Shown here in pieces: positions 1 through 6,406 of a stretch of 9,267 nt of DNA. The stretch comes from Microbacteriaceae bacterium (lineage in GTDB: Bacteria > Actinomycetota > Actinomycetes > Actinomycetales > Microbacteriaceae): NCBI GenBank assembly GCA_947454285.1, contig CANGJO010000032.1, forward strand, positions 1 to 9,267. The letters run 5' to 3'. Below the pieces are notes generated by a model. The model saw only the letters and a program-made list of their open reading frames with translations, had not been told where the DNA came from and did no database searches. A program made the translations under genes and the position numbers. Positions within the stretch are counted from its first letter, which is position 1, and each line of letters opens with the position of its first letter.

Positions 1-45
1 CAAAATGGCAACGGTGGCAAGGTGCTTCTTGAACTTGGTCATTGA
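1..45 (+). CDS. C-terminal end of an upstream gene (partial), possibly a quinone/zinc-type oxidoreductase
   Basis: Frame 1 is open from the window edge to TGA at 43-45 and encodes QNGNGGKVLLELGH. A final strand of the type GGK-V/I-V/L-L-x-L is common at the C-terminus of medium-chain dehydrogenases and NADPH:quinone reductases, which is the only basis for the suggested family. Fourteen residues are too few for a firm assignment. A second frame stays open to a TAG at 113-115, but its Cys- and His-rich peptide looks less protein-like. The first glucosidase starts 79 bases after this stop and seems to have its own promoter, so an operon with this gene is not implied. Confidence 0.4.
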   Translation, partial: QNGNGGKVLLELGH

Positions 46-112
46 ATTATCAAAGCACAGAACCTTTGCTTGCCCACTGAAGCACGTTTATTTGCCCGTA
101 ATAAAGTTCACC

Positions 113-118
113 TAGGCT
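113..118 (+). promoter_or_regulatory. Candidate -10 box of a leaderless promoter for the first alpha-glucosidase
   Basis: TAGGCT fits the actinobacterial -10 pattern TANNNT and ends exactly 6 bases before the ATG at 125, so transcription would begin at or next to the start codon. There is no Shine-Dalgarno sequence in front of this ATG. An out-of-frame ATG at 121-123, followed by TGA three codons later, would compete on a longer mRNA but is absent from a leaderless one. A poor -35 candidate, TTGCCC at 92-97, has only a 15-base spacer. The same -10-to-ATG spacing is seen at yajQ. Confidence 0.45.
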
Positions 119-124
119 TTATGC

Positions 125-1828
125 ATGTCTGAATCAAGCAACTTCCTAACCAAAAATAACCCGGCCGCTGAATGGTGGCGCACCTCGGTGATCTATCAGA
201 TCTACCCGCGTTCATTTGCAGATGCCGACGGCGACGGTCTAGGTGACCTAAAGGGCATCACCTCTCGTCTGGACTCACTTGCCTCACTGGGTATTGATGC
301 AATCTGGTTCAGCCCTTTCTTTAAGAGCCCGCAGAAAGATGCCGGTTACGACATCAGCGACTACCGAATGATTGATCCAATCTTTGGAACCAATGGAGAC
401 TTTGATGTGCTTCTTGCAAAAGCTAAATCTCTTGGTATTCGAATCATCGTTGACATTGTTCCTAACCACACCAGCGATCAGCACGCTTGGTTCCAGGCAG
501 CTTTGAAATCACCAAAGGGTTCCGCGGAACGCGCCTACTATCACTTCAAAGATGGTAAGGGTGAAAACGGTGAGCTTCCACCGAACAACTGGCAGTCAAT
601 TTTTGGTGGCCCAGCATGGTCACGCATCACTGAAGCCGATGGTTCATTGGGTCAGTGGTACCTGCACCTTTTTGATTCATCACAGCCAGACCTGAATTGG
701 GAAAACCCAATCATCGCTGACGAGTTCGACGAGATTCTGCGCTTCTGGCTGCGCAAGGGAGTTGATGGCTTCCGCGTTGACGTTGCCCACGGAATGGTGA
801 AGCGGGCCGGACTTCCTGATGCAACTATTTACGACGAAAACCTTCGCGAACGTCCGATCTCAAACCTCACCATGCAAGAGGCCGAAGAAGCTGTTCCTTA
901 CTGGGGTCAACCTGGCGTACACGATGCAATTCGTCGCTTCCGAAAAGTGATTGATGAATTCGACGATCGCGCGATGTGTGCCGAGGCTTCGATGAGCCCG
1001 TTGCCTAGATTGGCAATGTGGGTTCGCCAAGACGAGTACCACCAGTCATTTAACTTTGACTACATGCATGGTGCGTACGAACCGGCGGCGATTAAGAAAA
1101 TCATCACCGACTCAATCGTTGAGTACGGAAAAGTCGGAGCATCGAGTACCTGGGTGATGTCAAACCACGACGGCATTCGTCACGCAACTCGTCTTGGCAT
1201 TGCACCAGAAAACACTCCGCGCCCAGGTGACGGTATCCACCCAACTGATCCCGCACCAGACGAAGCATTGGGTCTGCGTCGCGCTCGCGCGGCAACTGCT
1301 TTCATGTTGGGTCTGCCTGGATCGTCATATCTTTACCAGGGCGAAGAACTTGGTTTGCCAGAAGCTTGGCAACTTGAGGGCAAGTATCGTCAAGACCCAA
1401 CCTACGCACGCACCAACGGTAAGCGCATTGGTCGAGATGGTTGCCGAGTGCCACTCCCTTGGGAAGCGGGTGCTGGGGCTGCAAATGGTTTCAACACAAC
1501 GGGCGAGTCATGGTTACCACAGCCGGCTAACTATCGGGTATTCGCGCGCGACCTACAAGAAGGTGTTCCTGGTTCAACCCTTGAGCTCTACAAACGCCTA
1601 CTACAGGAACGCCGAGTTTTTGGCTTGGGTGGTGGCGCATTCCGCTGGGCCGATGAATACCAAGACAAAAACACTCTTGCATACATAAACAACGGTGTTT
1701 TGGTGTTGATGAATTTTGGTCCAGATGCGGTTGTTGTTCCATCCGGTGAGGTATTAGTCACCACACAGCACGATCTAACCGTTGAGCGCGAACTTGAGCA
1801 CGACGAAGTCGTCTGGATTAAGTTATAG
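125..1828 (+). CDS. GH13 family alpha-glucosidase (first of a tandem pair)
   Basis: Cytoplasmic glycoside hydrolase expected to release glucose from the non-reducing end of alpha-glucosides such as maltose, isomaltose or related oligosaccharides. The 567 residues begin with the TIM barrel (IYQIYPRSF, about 24-31). A metal-binding loop like that of oligo-1,6-glucosidases follows (D33, D35, D37, D41). Conserved region I is DIVPNH at 110-115, and QPDLNWENP is at 187-195. The catalytic triad is complete: nucleophile D219 in GFRVDVAHG, acid/base E287 in MCAEAS, and transition-state Asp D349 in SNHD. The C-terminal beta domain is intact and length is normal. No signal peptide is present. Val220 after the nucleophile is the residue typical of alpha-1,6-active members in other GH13 glucosidases, but specificity here is inference. 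The architecture resembles actinobacterial GH13 subfamily 30 enzymes. The ATG at 125 is chosen because the -10 box lies just upstream. It probably forms an operon with the paralog that follows. Confidence 0.93.
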   Translation: MSESSNFLTKNNPAAEWWRTSVIYQIYPRSFADADGDGLGDLKGITSRLDSLASLGIDAIWFSPFFKSPQKDAGYDISDYRMIDPIFGTNGDFDVLLAKAKSLGIRIIVDIVPNHTSDQHAWFQAALKSPKGSAERAYYHFKDGKGENGELPPNNWQSIFGGPAWSRITEADGSLGQWYLHLFDSSQPDLNWENPIIADEFDEILRFWLRKGVDGFRVDVAHGMVKRAGLPDATIYDENLRERPISNLTMQEAEEAVPYWGQPGVHDAIRRFRKVIDEFDDRAMCAEASMSPLPRLAMWVRQDEYHQSFNFDYMHGAYEPAAIKKIITDSIVEYGKVGASSTWVMSNHDGIRHATRLGIAPENTPRPGDGIHPTDPAPDEALGLRRARAATAFMLGLPGSSYLYQGEELGLPEAWQLEGKYRQDPTYARTNGKRIGRDGCRVPLPWEAGAGAANGFNTTGESWLPQPANYRVFARDLQEGVPGSTLELYKRLLQERRVFGLGGGAFRWADEYQDKNTLAYINNGVLVLMNFGPDAVVVPSGEVLVTTQHDLTVERELEHDEVVWIKL

Positions 1829-1830
1829 GC

Positions 1831-3519
1831 ATGCCAATTGATCTGACAACCTCAGTTAGCCACAAAGCTCACTTGAATTCAGAGTGGTGGCGCTCTGCAG
1901 TTATCTATCAGATCTATCCACGTTCATTTGCCGACTCAAATGGCGACGGCATGGGTGACCTTCCTGGCATTACCTCTCGCCTTGATTCACTGGCAGCACT
2001 TGGCATTGATGCAATTTGGCTTTCGCCTTACATGCGCTCCCCTCAGAAAGATGCCGGCTACGACGTAAGCGATTATCGTGACGTAGATCCTCTATTTGGC
2101 ACGCTTGACGATTTTGATGCCATGGTTTCACGCGCACACGAATTGAAGATCCGCGTATTGGTTGACCTTGTTCCAAACCACACCAGCGATCAGCATGCTT
2201 GGTTTCAGGCTGCACTTGCTGCCGAACCGGGTTCGCCTGAGCGTGCGTTCTATCACTTCAAAGATGGCCGCGGTGAAAACGGTGAGCTGCCTCCAAATAA
2301 CTGGGTCTCAATGTTTGGCGGACCTGCCTGGACTAGAACTACTAACACCGATGGCACTCCGGGTCAGTGGTACGTGCACCTATTTGATTCATCACAGCCG
2401 GATTTGAATTGGGAAAACCCAAAGGTTGAAGAAGCTTTCGAAGGCATTCTTCGTTTTTGGCTAGACCGCGGCGTTGATGGTTTCCGCGTTGATCAACCGC
2501 ACGCAATGGGCAAGGCTCCTGGTTTGCCGGATCACCCTGACGTTGAACGCGCCGGGGCTGGTTTTATTGAAGGCGAACCTTCACCGCCAATGTGGTTCCA
2601 GGAATCGGTACACCCAATCTTTAGAAAGTGGCGTGCAATTCTAGATAGCTACCCAGGCGATCGTGCCATGTGTGGCGAGGCTTATGTGCTTCCACTTTCA
2701 TTCATGGCCCTTTGGGTTCGCCCGGATGAGTTCAACCAAACTTTCAACTTCCGTTTCTTGGATTCAGAGTGGCAGCCACAAATTTTATTCCACTCAATAA
2801 ACGAATCGTTCGAAGCATTTGATGGCGTTGGCGCACCCTCTACTTGGGTGCTTTCAAACCACGACATCATTCGTCACGCATCTCGTATGGGTGGGCTGAC
2901 GGGACGACCAACAGCATCAAACGGAATTGGTCCAAACGATCCGCAACCGGATCGCGAACTTGGATTGCGTCGTGCCCGCGCGGCAACACTTTTCACACTT
3001 GCCCTTCCCGGCTCAATGTATTTGTATCAGGGCGAAGAACTCGGCTTGCCAGAGCACACCACACTTGAGCCGCAGTATCGACAAGACCCAACCTATGCAC
3101 GCACCAATGGTGAGCGCGTTGGCCGTGACGGTTGCCGCGTGCCACTGCCTTGGGAATCCGGAGTTGATGCGGCGAACGGTTTCAACACCACCGGAAAGTC
3201 ATGGTTGCCGCAGCCAGAAATTTATGCCGACTATTCACGCGACCAACAAGAAGGTGTTGCGGGTTCAACTCTTGAGCTCTACAAGCACGCACTCAAACTT
3301 CGTGCCGAATTAAAACTTGGCGAGGGCTCTTTTGAATGGGCACCGGAGTTAGTTTCTGATCACTCGCTTGGTTTCCGCAACGGCAACATTCTTGTAGTTC
3401 ACAACTTTGGTCATGAACCAATCAAGTTGCCAGTTGCAAAAGTTATTGCGTCAAGCCTAAGCGGCATGACCAGCGGTCATAACCTGGTTGCCGATCAAAC
3501 GGTTTGGTTGCAGCTCTAA
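1831..3519 (+). CDS. GH13 family alpha-glucosidase paralog (second of the pair)
   Basis: A 562-residue paralog of the preceding enzyme, colinear over most of its length. The catalytic residues are present: nucleophile D221, acid/base E283 in MCGEAY and D345 in SNHD. Region I (DLVPNH, 112-117), the metal loop (D35, N37, D39, D43) and QPDLNWENP (189-197) are conserved. The residue after the nucleophile is Gln222 in RVDQPHAM, where the neighbour has Val in RVDVAHGM. The segment from about 235 to 275 also differs strongly from the neighbour. Both regions shape the substrate pocket in GH13 glucosidases, so a different substrate or linkage preference is inferred. No signal peptide is seen, so the enzyme is probably cytoplasmic. 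The start lies 2 bases after the first gene's TAG with no clear Shine-Dalgarno, so translation probably depends on reinitiation. The next in-frame ATG falls inside the barrel and is excluded. Confidence 0.92.
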   Translation: MPIDLTTSVSHKAHLNSEWWRSAVIYQIYPRSFADSNGDGMGDLPGITSRLDSLAALGIDAIWLSPYMRSPQKDAGYDVSDYRDVDPLFGTLDDFDAMVSRAHELKIRVLVDLVPNHTSDQHAWFQAALAAEPGSPERAFYHFKDGRGENGELPPNNWVSMFGGPAWTRTTNTDGTPGQWYVHLFDSSQPDLNWENPKVEEAFEGILRFWLDRGVDGFRVDQPHAMGKAPGLPDHPDVERAGAGFIEGEPSPPMWFQESVHPIFRKWRAILDSYPGDRAMCGEAYVLPLSFMALWVRPDEFNQTFNFRFLDSEWQPQILFHSINESFEAFDGVGAPSTWVLSNHDIIRHASRMGGLTGRPTASNGIGPNDPQPDRELGLRRARAATLFTLALPGSMYLYQGEELGLPEHTTLEPQYRQDPTYARTNGERVGRDGCRVPLPWESGVDAANGFNTTGKSWLPQPEIYADYSRDQQEGVAGSTLELYKHALKLRAELKLGEGSFEWAPELVSDHSLGFRNGNILVVHNFGHEPIKLPVAKVIASSLSGMTSGHNLVADQTVWLQL

Positions 3520-3520
3520 T

Positions 3521-3551
3521 AAAAAACCCTCCCAATCTGGGAGAGTTTTTT
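3521..3551. terminator. Bidirectional rho-independent terminator between convergent genes
   Basis: AAAAAACCCTCCC (3521-3533) pairs with GGGAGAGTTTTTT (3539-3551) around the 5-base loop AATCT, with a single C/A mismatch (3528 against 3544). The A-tract on one side and T-tract on the other give a terminator with a U-run in either direction. It starts 1 base after the second glucosidase stop and ends 7 bases before the stop of the convergent MMPL gene, so one element is placed to end both transcripts. Confidence 0.9.
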
Positions 3552-3558
3552 ATTTGTC

Positions 3559-5649
3559 TTAAGCCTGGTACTTCTTATTCGGTAACCAGAAACTCTTACC
3601 GGTCATAAATGCAAGTGCCGGAACAATCACGGTACGAACAAGCAAGGTGTCAAGCAGCACACCAATACAAACGATCACACCAATTTGCGCCAACGCAACC
3701 AATGGCAGAACTCCCAGCACGGCGAACACCGCGGCAAGCAAAATACCCGCGCTGGTGATTACGCCACCGGTTGAGCTAAGTGCCTTGATCATGCCCTGCT
3801 TGGTACCAAGGTGTGCGGCTTCTTCTTTGGCACGGGTCACCAAGAAGATGTTGTAGTCAACACCAAGCGCAACCAGGAACAAGAAGCTGTAAAGGAACAC
3901 GCTTAGGTCAAGTGCTGGGAAGCCAAGCACGTTGGTGAAAATCCACCAACCGGCACCCATCGAGGCAAAGAATGATGCAACCACTGTGACCAATAGCAGC
4001 ACCGGTGCAACCAATGCGCGAAGCAACAGCACCAAGACCACGAATACCAAAATCAGAATCAAAGGAATCACAATCAGTTGATCGTGTGCATAGGCATCTT
4101 TAACATCCAGTGCCTGAGCATCAAGTCCACCAACTTTTGCATCTGCACCTTCTACCGAGTGAACCGCGGTGCGAAGTGCCTTGATTGATGCATACGCCTC
4201 GTCCGACTGGCTCTCTCCATCAAGCACAACCTCAAGCTTGGTGAATTCATCGCTCTTCGTTCCAACGGTTACAGAGGCAACGCCGGCTACACCCTCGGCA
4301 GCGTGCTTCACCTCATTCATCTGCTCGTTGTTAGTGATCACGACAGACGGGCTGGTGCTACCGGCAGGGAATGCCTCGGCCAGAACCTGCTGACCAACCA
4401 CAGCTTCAGGAGTCTTTAGGAATCTATCGGTGGATGCAAGACCAACCTGAATGCCACCAACGCCAGAGGCAAGCGCACCAAGAATAATCACGCCAAGAAT
4501 TGAAACCGCAACTGGCTTCTTGCTAACCCCGCGGCCAAGCTTTGCCCACAGACCGTTGTCGCTCTTGTTTACGCCACCAAATTTTGGTACGAACGGCCAG
4601 AACAGGCCGCGACCAAACACAACCAGTGCTGCTGGGAGAACGCACAGCGCAGAAATCATTGCAATGACCACACCGGTGGCACAGACAATACCTAGCGAAC
4701 GGTTTCCGGCTAGGTCTGCAAAGGTAAGCGTCAACAACGCAAGGGTCACGGTTGAACCAGACGCGATGATCGCCGGGCCCGCACCGCGCACGGCTTTGGC
4801 CATTGCATCGTGACGGTCTTCACTGGTCAACAGCTCTTCGCGGTATCGGGCAATCAATAGCAGCGCGTAGTTTGTTCCCGCACCAAATACCAACACCGAC
4901 AAAATTCCCGTTACCGAACCATCTGGAGTGATACCAAATAGCGCTGCAACCTGGCGTGCAAGTTGCCCAGCCATTCCATCTGCGGTTCCAACAACCAGCA
5001 ATGGAACCAACCAAAGAGTTGGCGATCGGTAAGTAATCAGTAGCAACACTGCAACCACAACAACGGTTGAAAGAAGCAGCGTAAAGTCTGCGCCAGCGAA
5101 TACTCCGGCTAAGTCAGCCTGGAAACCTTCAGGGCCAGTGACATAAACATCAAGACCGGCTGGTGCACCTTCTTTTGCAAGCTCGCGCAATTTCTCGACG
5201 CGAGTTGTAATTTCTTCAGTGGATTCAGTTTTTTCCATTGGCACGGTAATTACCGCGGTGGTTTTGTCTTTAGAAATTGCCGCAGGTGGCACGAACGCAG
5301 CGTCATTAAATTTTGCGTTGCTGAATTCCAAGAATTTTTCATTGGCGCCACCGGCAGGCAGCTGAGTCATGGGGTCAAACTTGCCCTGCAACCACTCGGT
5401 CTGCGAATCGGTCAGTACAGAGTCGGATGCGTAAACGATTACCGCAGCGGTTGAATCTGAACCAGGCAGGGTTGCCAGCTTCTCATCTACAATCACTGAC
5501 TCGGTGTCGGCAGGCAAGCCAACTCCAGGATTGGTCTCAGTGGTCGCCGCTTTTAGTGGGCCAAATGCAAGACCTGCAAAAACAAGGCCCAGCAAAAGTG
5601 TTGCCCAGGCGGTTTTACGGCCAGTGATGAAATTGATGAAACCTGACAT
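3559..5649 (-). CDS. MMPL/RND-family membrane transporter
   Basis: A 696-residue integral membrane protein of the MMPL branch of the RND superfamily. Members export lipids, drugs or other hydrophobic molecules, usually driven by the proton gradient. The duplicated RND layout is visible. One membrane helix (about 13-33) is followed by an extracytoplasmic domain (about 34-187) and a block of five helices (about 188-345). The second half repeats this with a helix (about 379-400), a second outer domain (about 401-523) and five helices (about 524-680). The signature after helix 4 is GAGTNYALLLIARYREEL (256-273), and the second-half equivalent is GVDYNIFLVTRAKEE (596-610). Asn260 occupies the place of the usual Asp in the first half, while D598-Y599 is intact. 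The ATG is supported by GGGGAG 6 bases upstream. The thioesterase gene ends 47 bases upstream, suggesting one operon. The substrate is unknown. Confidence 0.9.
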   Translation of the reverse strand: MSGFINFITGRKTAWATLLLGLVFAGLAFGPLKAATTETNPGVGLPADTESVIVDEKLATLPGSDSTAAVIVYASDSVLTDSQTEWLQGKFDPMTQLPAGGANEKFLEFSNAKFNDAAFVPPAAISKDKTTAVITVPMEKTESTEEITTRVEKLRELAKEGAPAGLDVYVTGPEGFQADLAGVFAGADFTLLLSTVVVVAVLLLITYRSPTLWLVPLLVVGTADGMAGQLARQVAALFGITPDGSVTGILSVLVFGAGTNYALLLIARYREELLTSEDRHDAMAKAVRGAGPAIIASGSTVTLALLTLTFADLAGNRSLGIVCATGVVIAMISALCVLPAALVVFGRGLFWPFVPKFGGVNKSDNGLWAKLGRGVSKKPVAVSILGVIILGALASGVGGIQVGLASTDRFLKTPEAVVGQQVLAEAFPAGSTSPSVVITNNEQMNEVKHAAEGVAGVASVTVGTKSDEFTKLEVVLDGESQSDEAYASIKALRTAVHSVEGADAKVGGLDAQALDVKDAYAHDQLIVIPLILILVFVVLVLLLRALVAPVLLLVTVVASFFASMGAGWWIFTNVLGFPALDLSVFLYSFLFLVALGVDYNIFLVTRAKEEAAHLGTKQGMIKALSSTGGVITSAGILLAAVFAVLGVLPLVALAQIGVIVCIGVLLDTLLVRTVIVPALAFMTGKSFWLPNKKYQA

Positions 5650-5655
5650 CTTTGT

Positions 5656-5661
5656 CTCCCC
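5656..5661 (-). promoter_or_regulatory. Ribosome binding site of the MMPL gene
   Basis: On the minus strand GGGGAG lies 6 bases before the ATG at 5649-5647, which fixes that start. The 47-base gap to the upstream thioesterase shows no convincing promoter. It contains the 8-mer TTTCTAAA twice (5671-5678 and 5688-5695, plus-strand reading), flanking an ACTAGT palindrome (5680-5685) of unknown meaning. Confidence 0.7.
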
Positions 5662-5696
5662 TACTTGGTATTTCTAAAAACTAGTTGTTTCTAAAT

Positions 5697-6104
5697 CTAT
5701 GAGTGTTCCTGCGGAATTCGGTCCCGGTCGGCACTCACGGAGGTATAACCGTGTGGCAGTGGTTTTCCTTCCTTGTCTAGGCCTACAAAGACTATGTGGT
5801 CAACTGTCAAAATATTCTTCTTGGTGACCATGTTGCGAACCGCCGCACGCATGGTGATTGATGTGGTGCCGAACTTGGTGGCAATTAGACCCATCTCAAT
5901 TAGGTCGCCCTCGATAGCCGATGAAACAAAATTAATTTCCGAGATGATCTTGGTGACCACTCGGCGATTGCCCAGTTGCAAAATGGCGTAGATCGTGGCT
6001 TCTTCGTCTATCCACTTGAGCAGGCTGCCACCAAATAATGTGCCGTTGGCATTTAGGTCTTCGGGACGCACCCACTTGCGGGTGGTGAATTCAATTTCAG
6101 TCAA
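5697..6104 (-). CDS. Hotdog-fold acyl-CoA thioesterase, YciA-like
   Basis: A 135-residue single hotdog-domain protein expected to hydrolyse acyl-CoA to free fatty acid and CoA in the cytoplasm. The N-terminal motif DLNANGTLFGG (16-26), followed by LLKWID, matches the YciA/acyl-CoA hydrolase pattern DTNANGxIFGG...D. The predicted catalytic Asp is D33. The long helix, the strand RVVTKIISEINFV (48-60) and the GTTSITMRAAV strand (79-89) also fit. Length is typical for this family. The start is TTG at 6104-6102. No in-frame ATG occurs before Met71, and a strong AAAGGAGG sits just upstream. The gene lies only 24 bases from a strong terminator hairpin following tRNA-Tyr, leaving little room for its own promoter. 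MMPL follows 47 bases downstream, probably in the same transcript. The preferred acyl chain cannot be read from the sequence. Confidence 0.88.
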   Translation of the reverse strand: MTEIEFTTRKWVRPEDLNANGTLFGGSLLKWIDEEATIYAILQLGNRRVVTKIISEINFVSSAIEGDLIEMGLIATKFGTTSITMRAAVRNMVTKKNILTVDHIVFVGLDKEGKPLPHGYTSVSADRDRIPQEHS

Positions 6105-6108
6105 AACC

Positions 6109-6116
6109 CCTCCTTT
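6109..6116 (-). promoter_or_regulatory. Strong Shine-Dalgarno that sets the TTG start of the thioesterase
   Basis: On the minus strand AAAGGAGG, followed by two more G, ends 4 bases before the TTG codon at 6104-6102. It is among the best anti-16S matches in the window and supports the unusual start codon. Confidence 0.8.
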
Positions 6117-6128
6117 GCGGTTTTTACC

Positions 6129-6158
6129 GAAAAACCCGCCCTAATGGGCGGGTTTTTC
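6129..6158. terminator. Strong terminator hairpin downstream of tRNA-Tyr
   Basis: GAAAAACCCGCCC (6129-6141) and GGGCGGGTTTTTC (6146-6158) form a perfect 13-bp stem with a TAAT loop. On the minus strand the hairpin starts 9 bases after the tRNA 3' end, so its clearest role is to end tRNA-Tyr transcription. Its T-run points towards the thioesterase, whose Shine-Dalgarno begins 12 bases beyond the stem. A weaker hairpin, GGTTTTT/AAAAACC (6119-6125 with 6130-6136, loop ACCG), shares its arm sequence and is mutually exclusive with the terminator. Confidence 0.88.
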
Positions 6159-6167
6159 ATGGCGGTG

Positions 6168-6249
6168 TGGCTAGTGAGGGATTCGAACCCCCGAAGGCTG
6201 AGCCAGCTGATTTACAGTCAGTTCCCTTTGGCCACTTGGGTAACTAGCC
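6168..6249 (-). tRNA. trnY: tRNA-Tyr (GTA anticodon)
   Basis: An 82-base class II tRNA on the minus strand. The acceptor stem is GGCTAGT (6249-6243) with ACTAGCC (6175-6169), and the discriminator base is A at 6168. The D stem is CCC/GGG, and the anticodon loop CTGTAAA (6217-6211) holds GTA at 6215-6213. A long variable arm (GGC/GCC stem) is present, as expected for bacterial tRNA-Tyr. The T loop is TTCGAAT, closed by GGGGG/CCCTC with one G-T wobble. CCA is not encoded, so it must be added enzymatically. By my folding the outermost anticodon-stem pair (27-43) is A opposite C. A terminator follows within 9 bases. Confidence 0.95.
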
Positions 6250-6333
6250 AGGCGCACTTCCGGCCGCCTGTAATCAGCCGAACGGAGGTGCTTGAAAAGT
6301 TTAGCCGAATTATCCGCGGGCCTGAAATCCAGA

Positions 6334-6363
6334 TTGCCTTGCTGGGCGCATAGGGCCTAGGTT
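6334..6363 (+). promoter_or_regulatory. Candidate sigma70-type promoter of the LacI regulator
   Basis: TTGCCT (6334-6339) and TAGGTT (6358-6363) are separated by 18 bases and resemble -35 and TANNNT -10 boxes. Transcription would start near 6370, giving a leader of about 37 bases before the ATG at 6407. The rest of the 6250-6388 gap must also carry the divergent tRNA-Tyr promoter, for which I see only weak candidates. Confidence 0.4.
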
Positions 6364-6378
6364 TGTAAAAGATTTACA
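6364..6378. promoter_or_regulatory. Palindromic operator candidate for the LacI regulator
   Basis: TGTAAA-AGA-TTTACA is a perfect 6-bp inverted repeat with a 3-base centre. The half-site resembles LacI/GalR operators of the TGTAAAC-GTTTACA type, although the odd-length centre without CG is atypical. It directly follows the candidate -10 box and would cover the transcription start, the classical position for autorepression. The 8-mer ATTTACAT recurs at 6401-6408 over the start codon, possibly a second half-site. Confidence 0.45.
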
Positions 6379-6406
6379 TTTCCAGTTCGTGATTACAGGA
6401 ATTTAC

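Noticed and set aside
87..105. TTTATT/AATAAA inverted repeat as a LacI operator for the glucosidases
   Set aside because: It has a 7-base centre and AT-only arms, does not match the palindrome before the LacI gene, and could easily occur by chance.
1194..1688. Long plus-strand open frame (164 codons) inside the first glucosidase
   Set aside because: It lies fully within a conserved GH13 gene in another frame, has no binding site and shows no protein-like pattern.
125..3519. A frameshifted or split single gene in place of two glucosidases
   Set aside because: Each frame has a full barrel, all three catalytic residues and its own C-terminal domain, so this is a tandem duplication.
6144..6353. 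Plus-strand open frame of 69 codons with the peptide VRDSNPRRLSQLIYSQFPLA
   Set aside because: It is the antisense reading of tRNA-Tyr and the terminator, a well-known type of false gene. No ribosome binding site or family similarity supports it.
6389..6391. GTG as start of the LacI regulator, adding six residues
   Set aside because: ATG 6407 has AGGA at good spacing and places the helix-turn-helix at the normal distance from the N-terminus.
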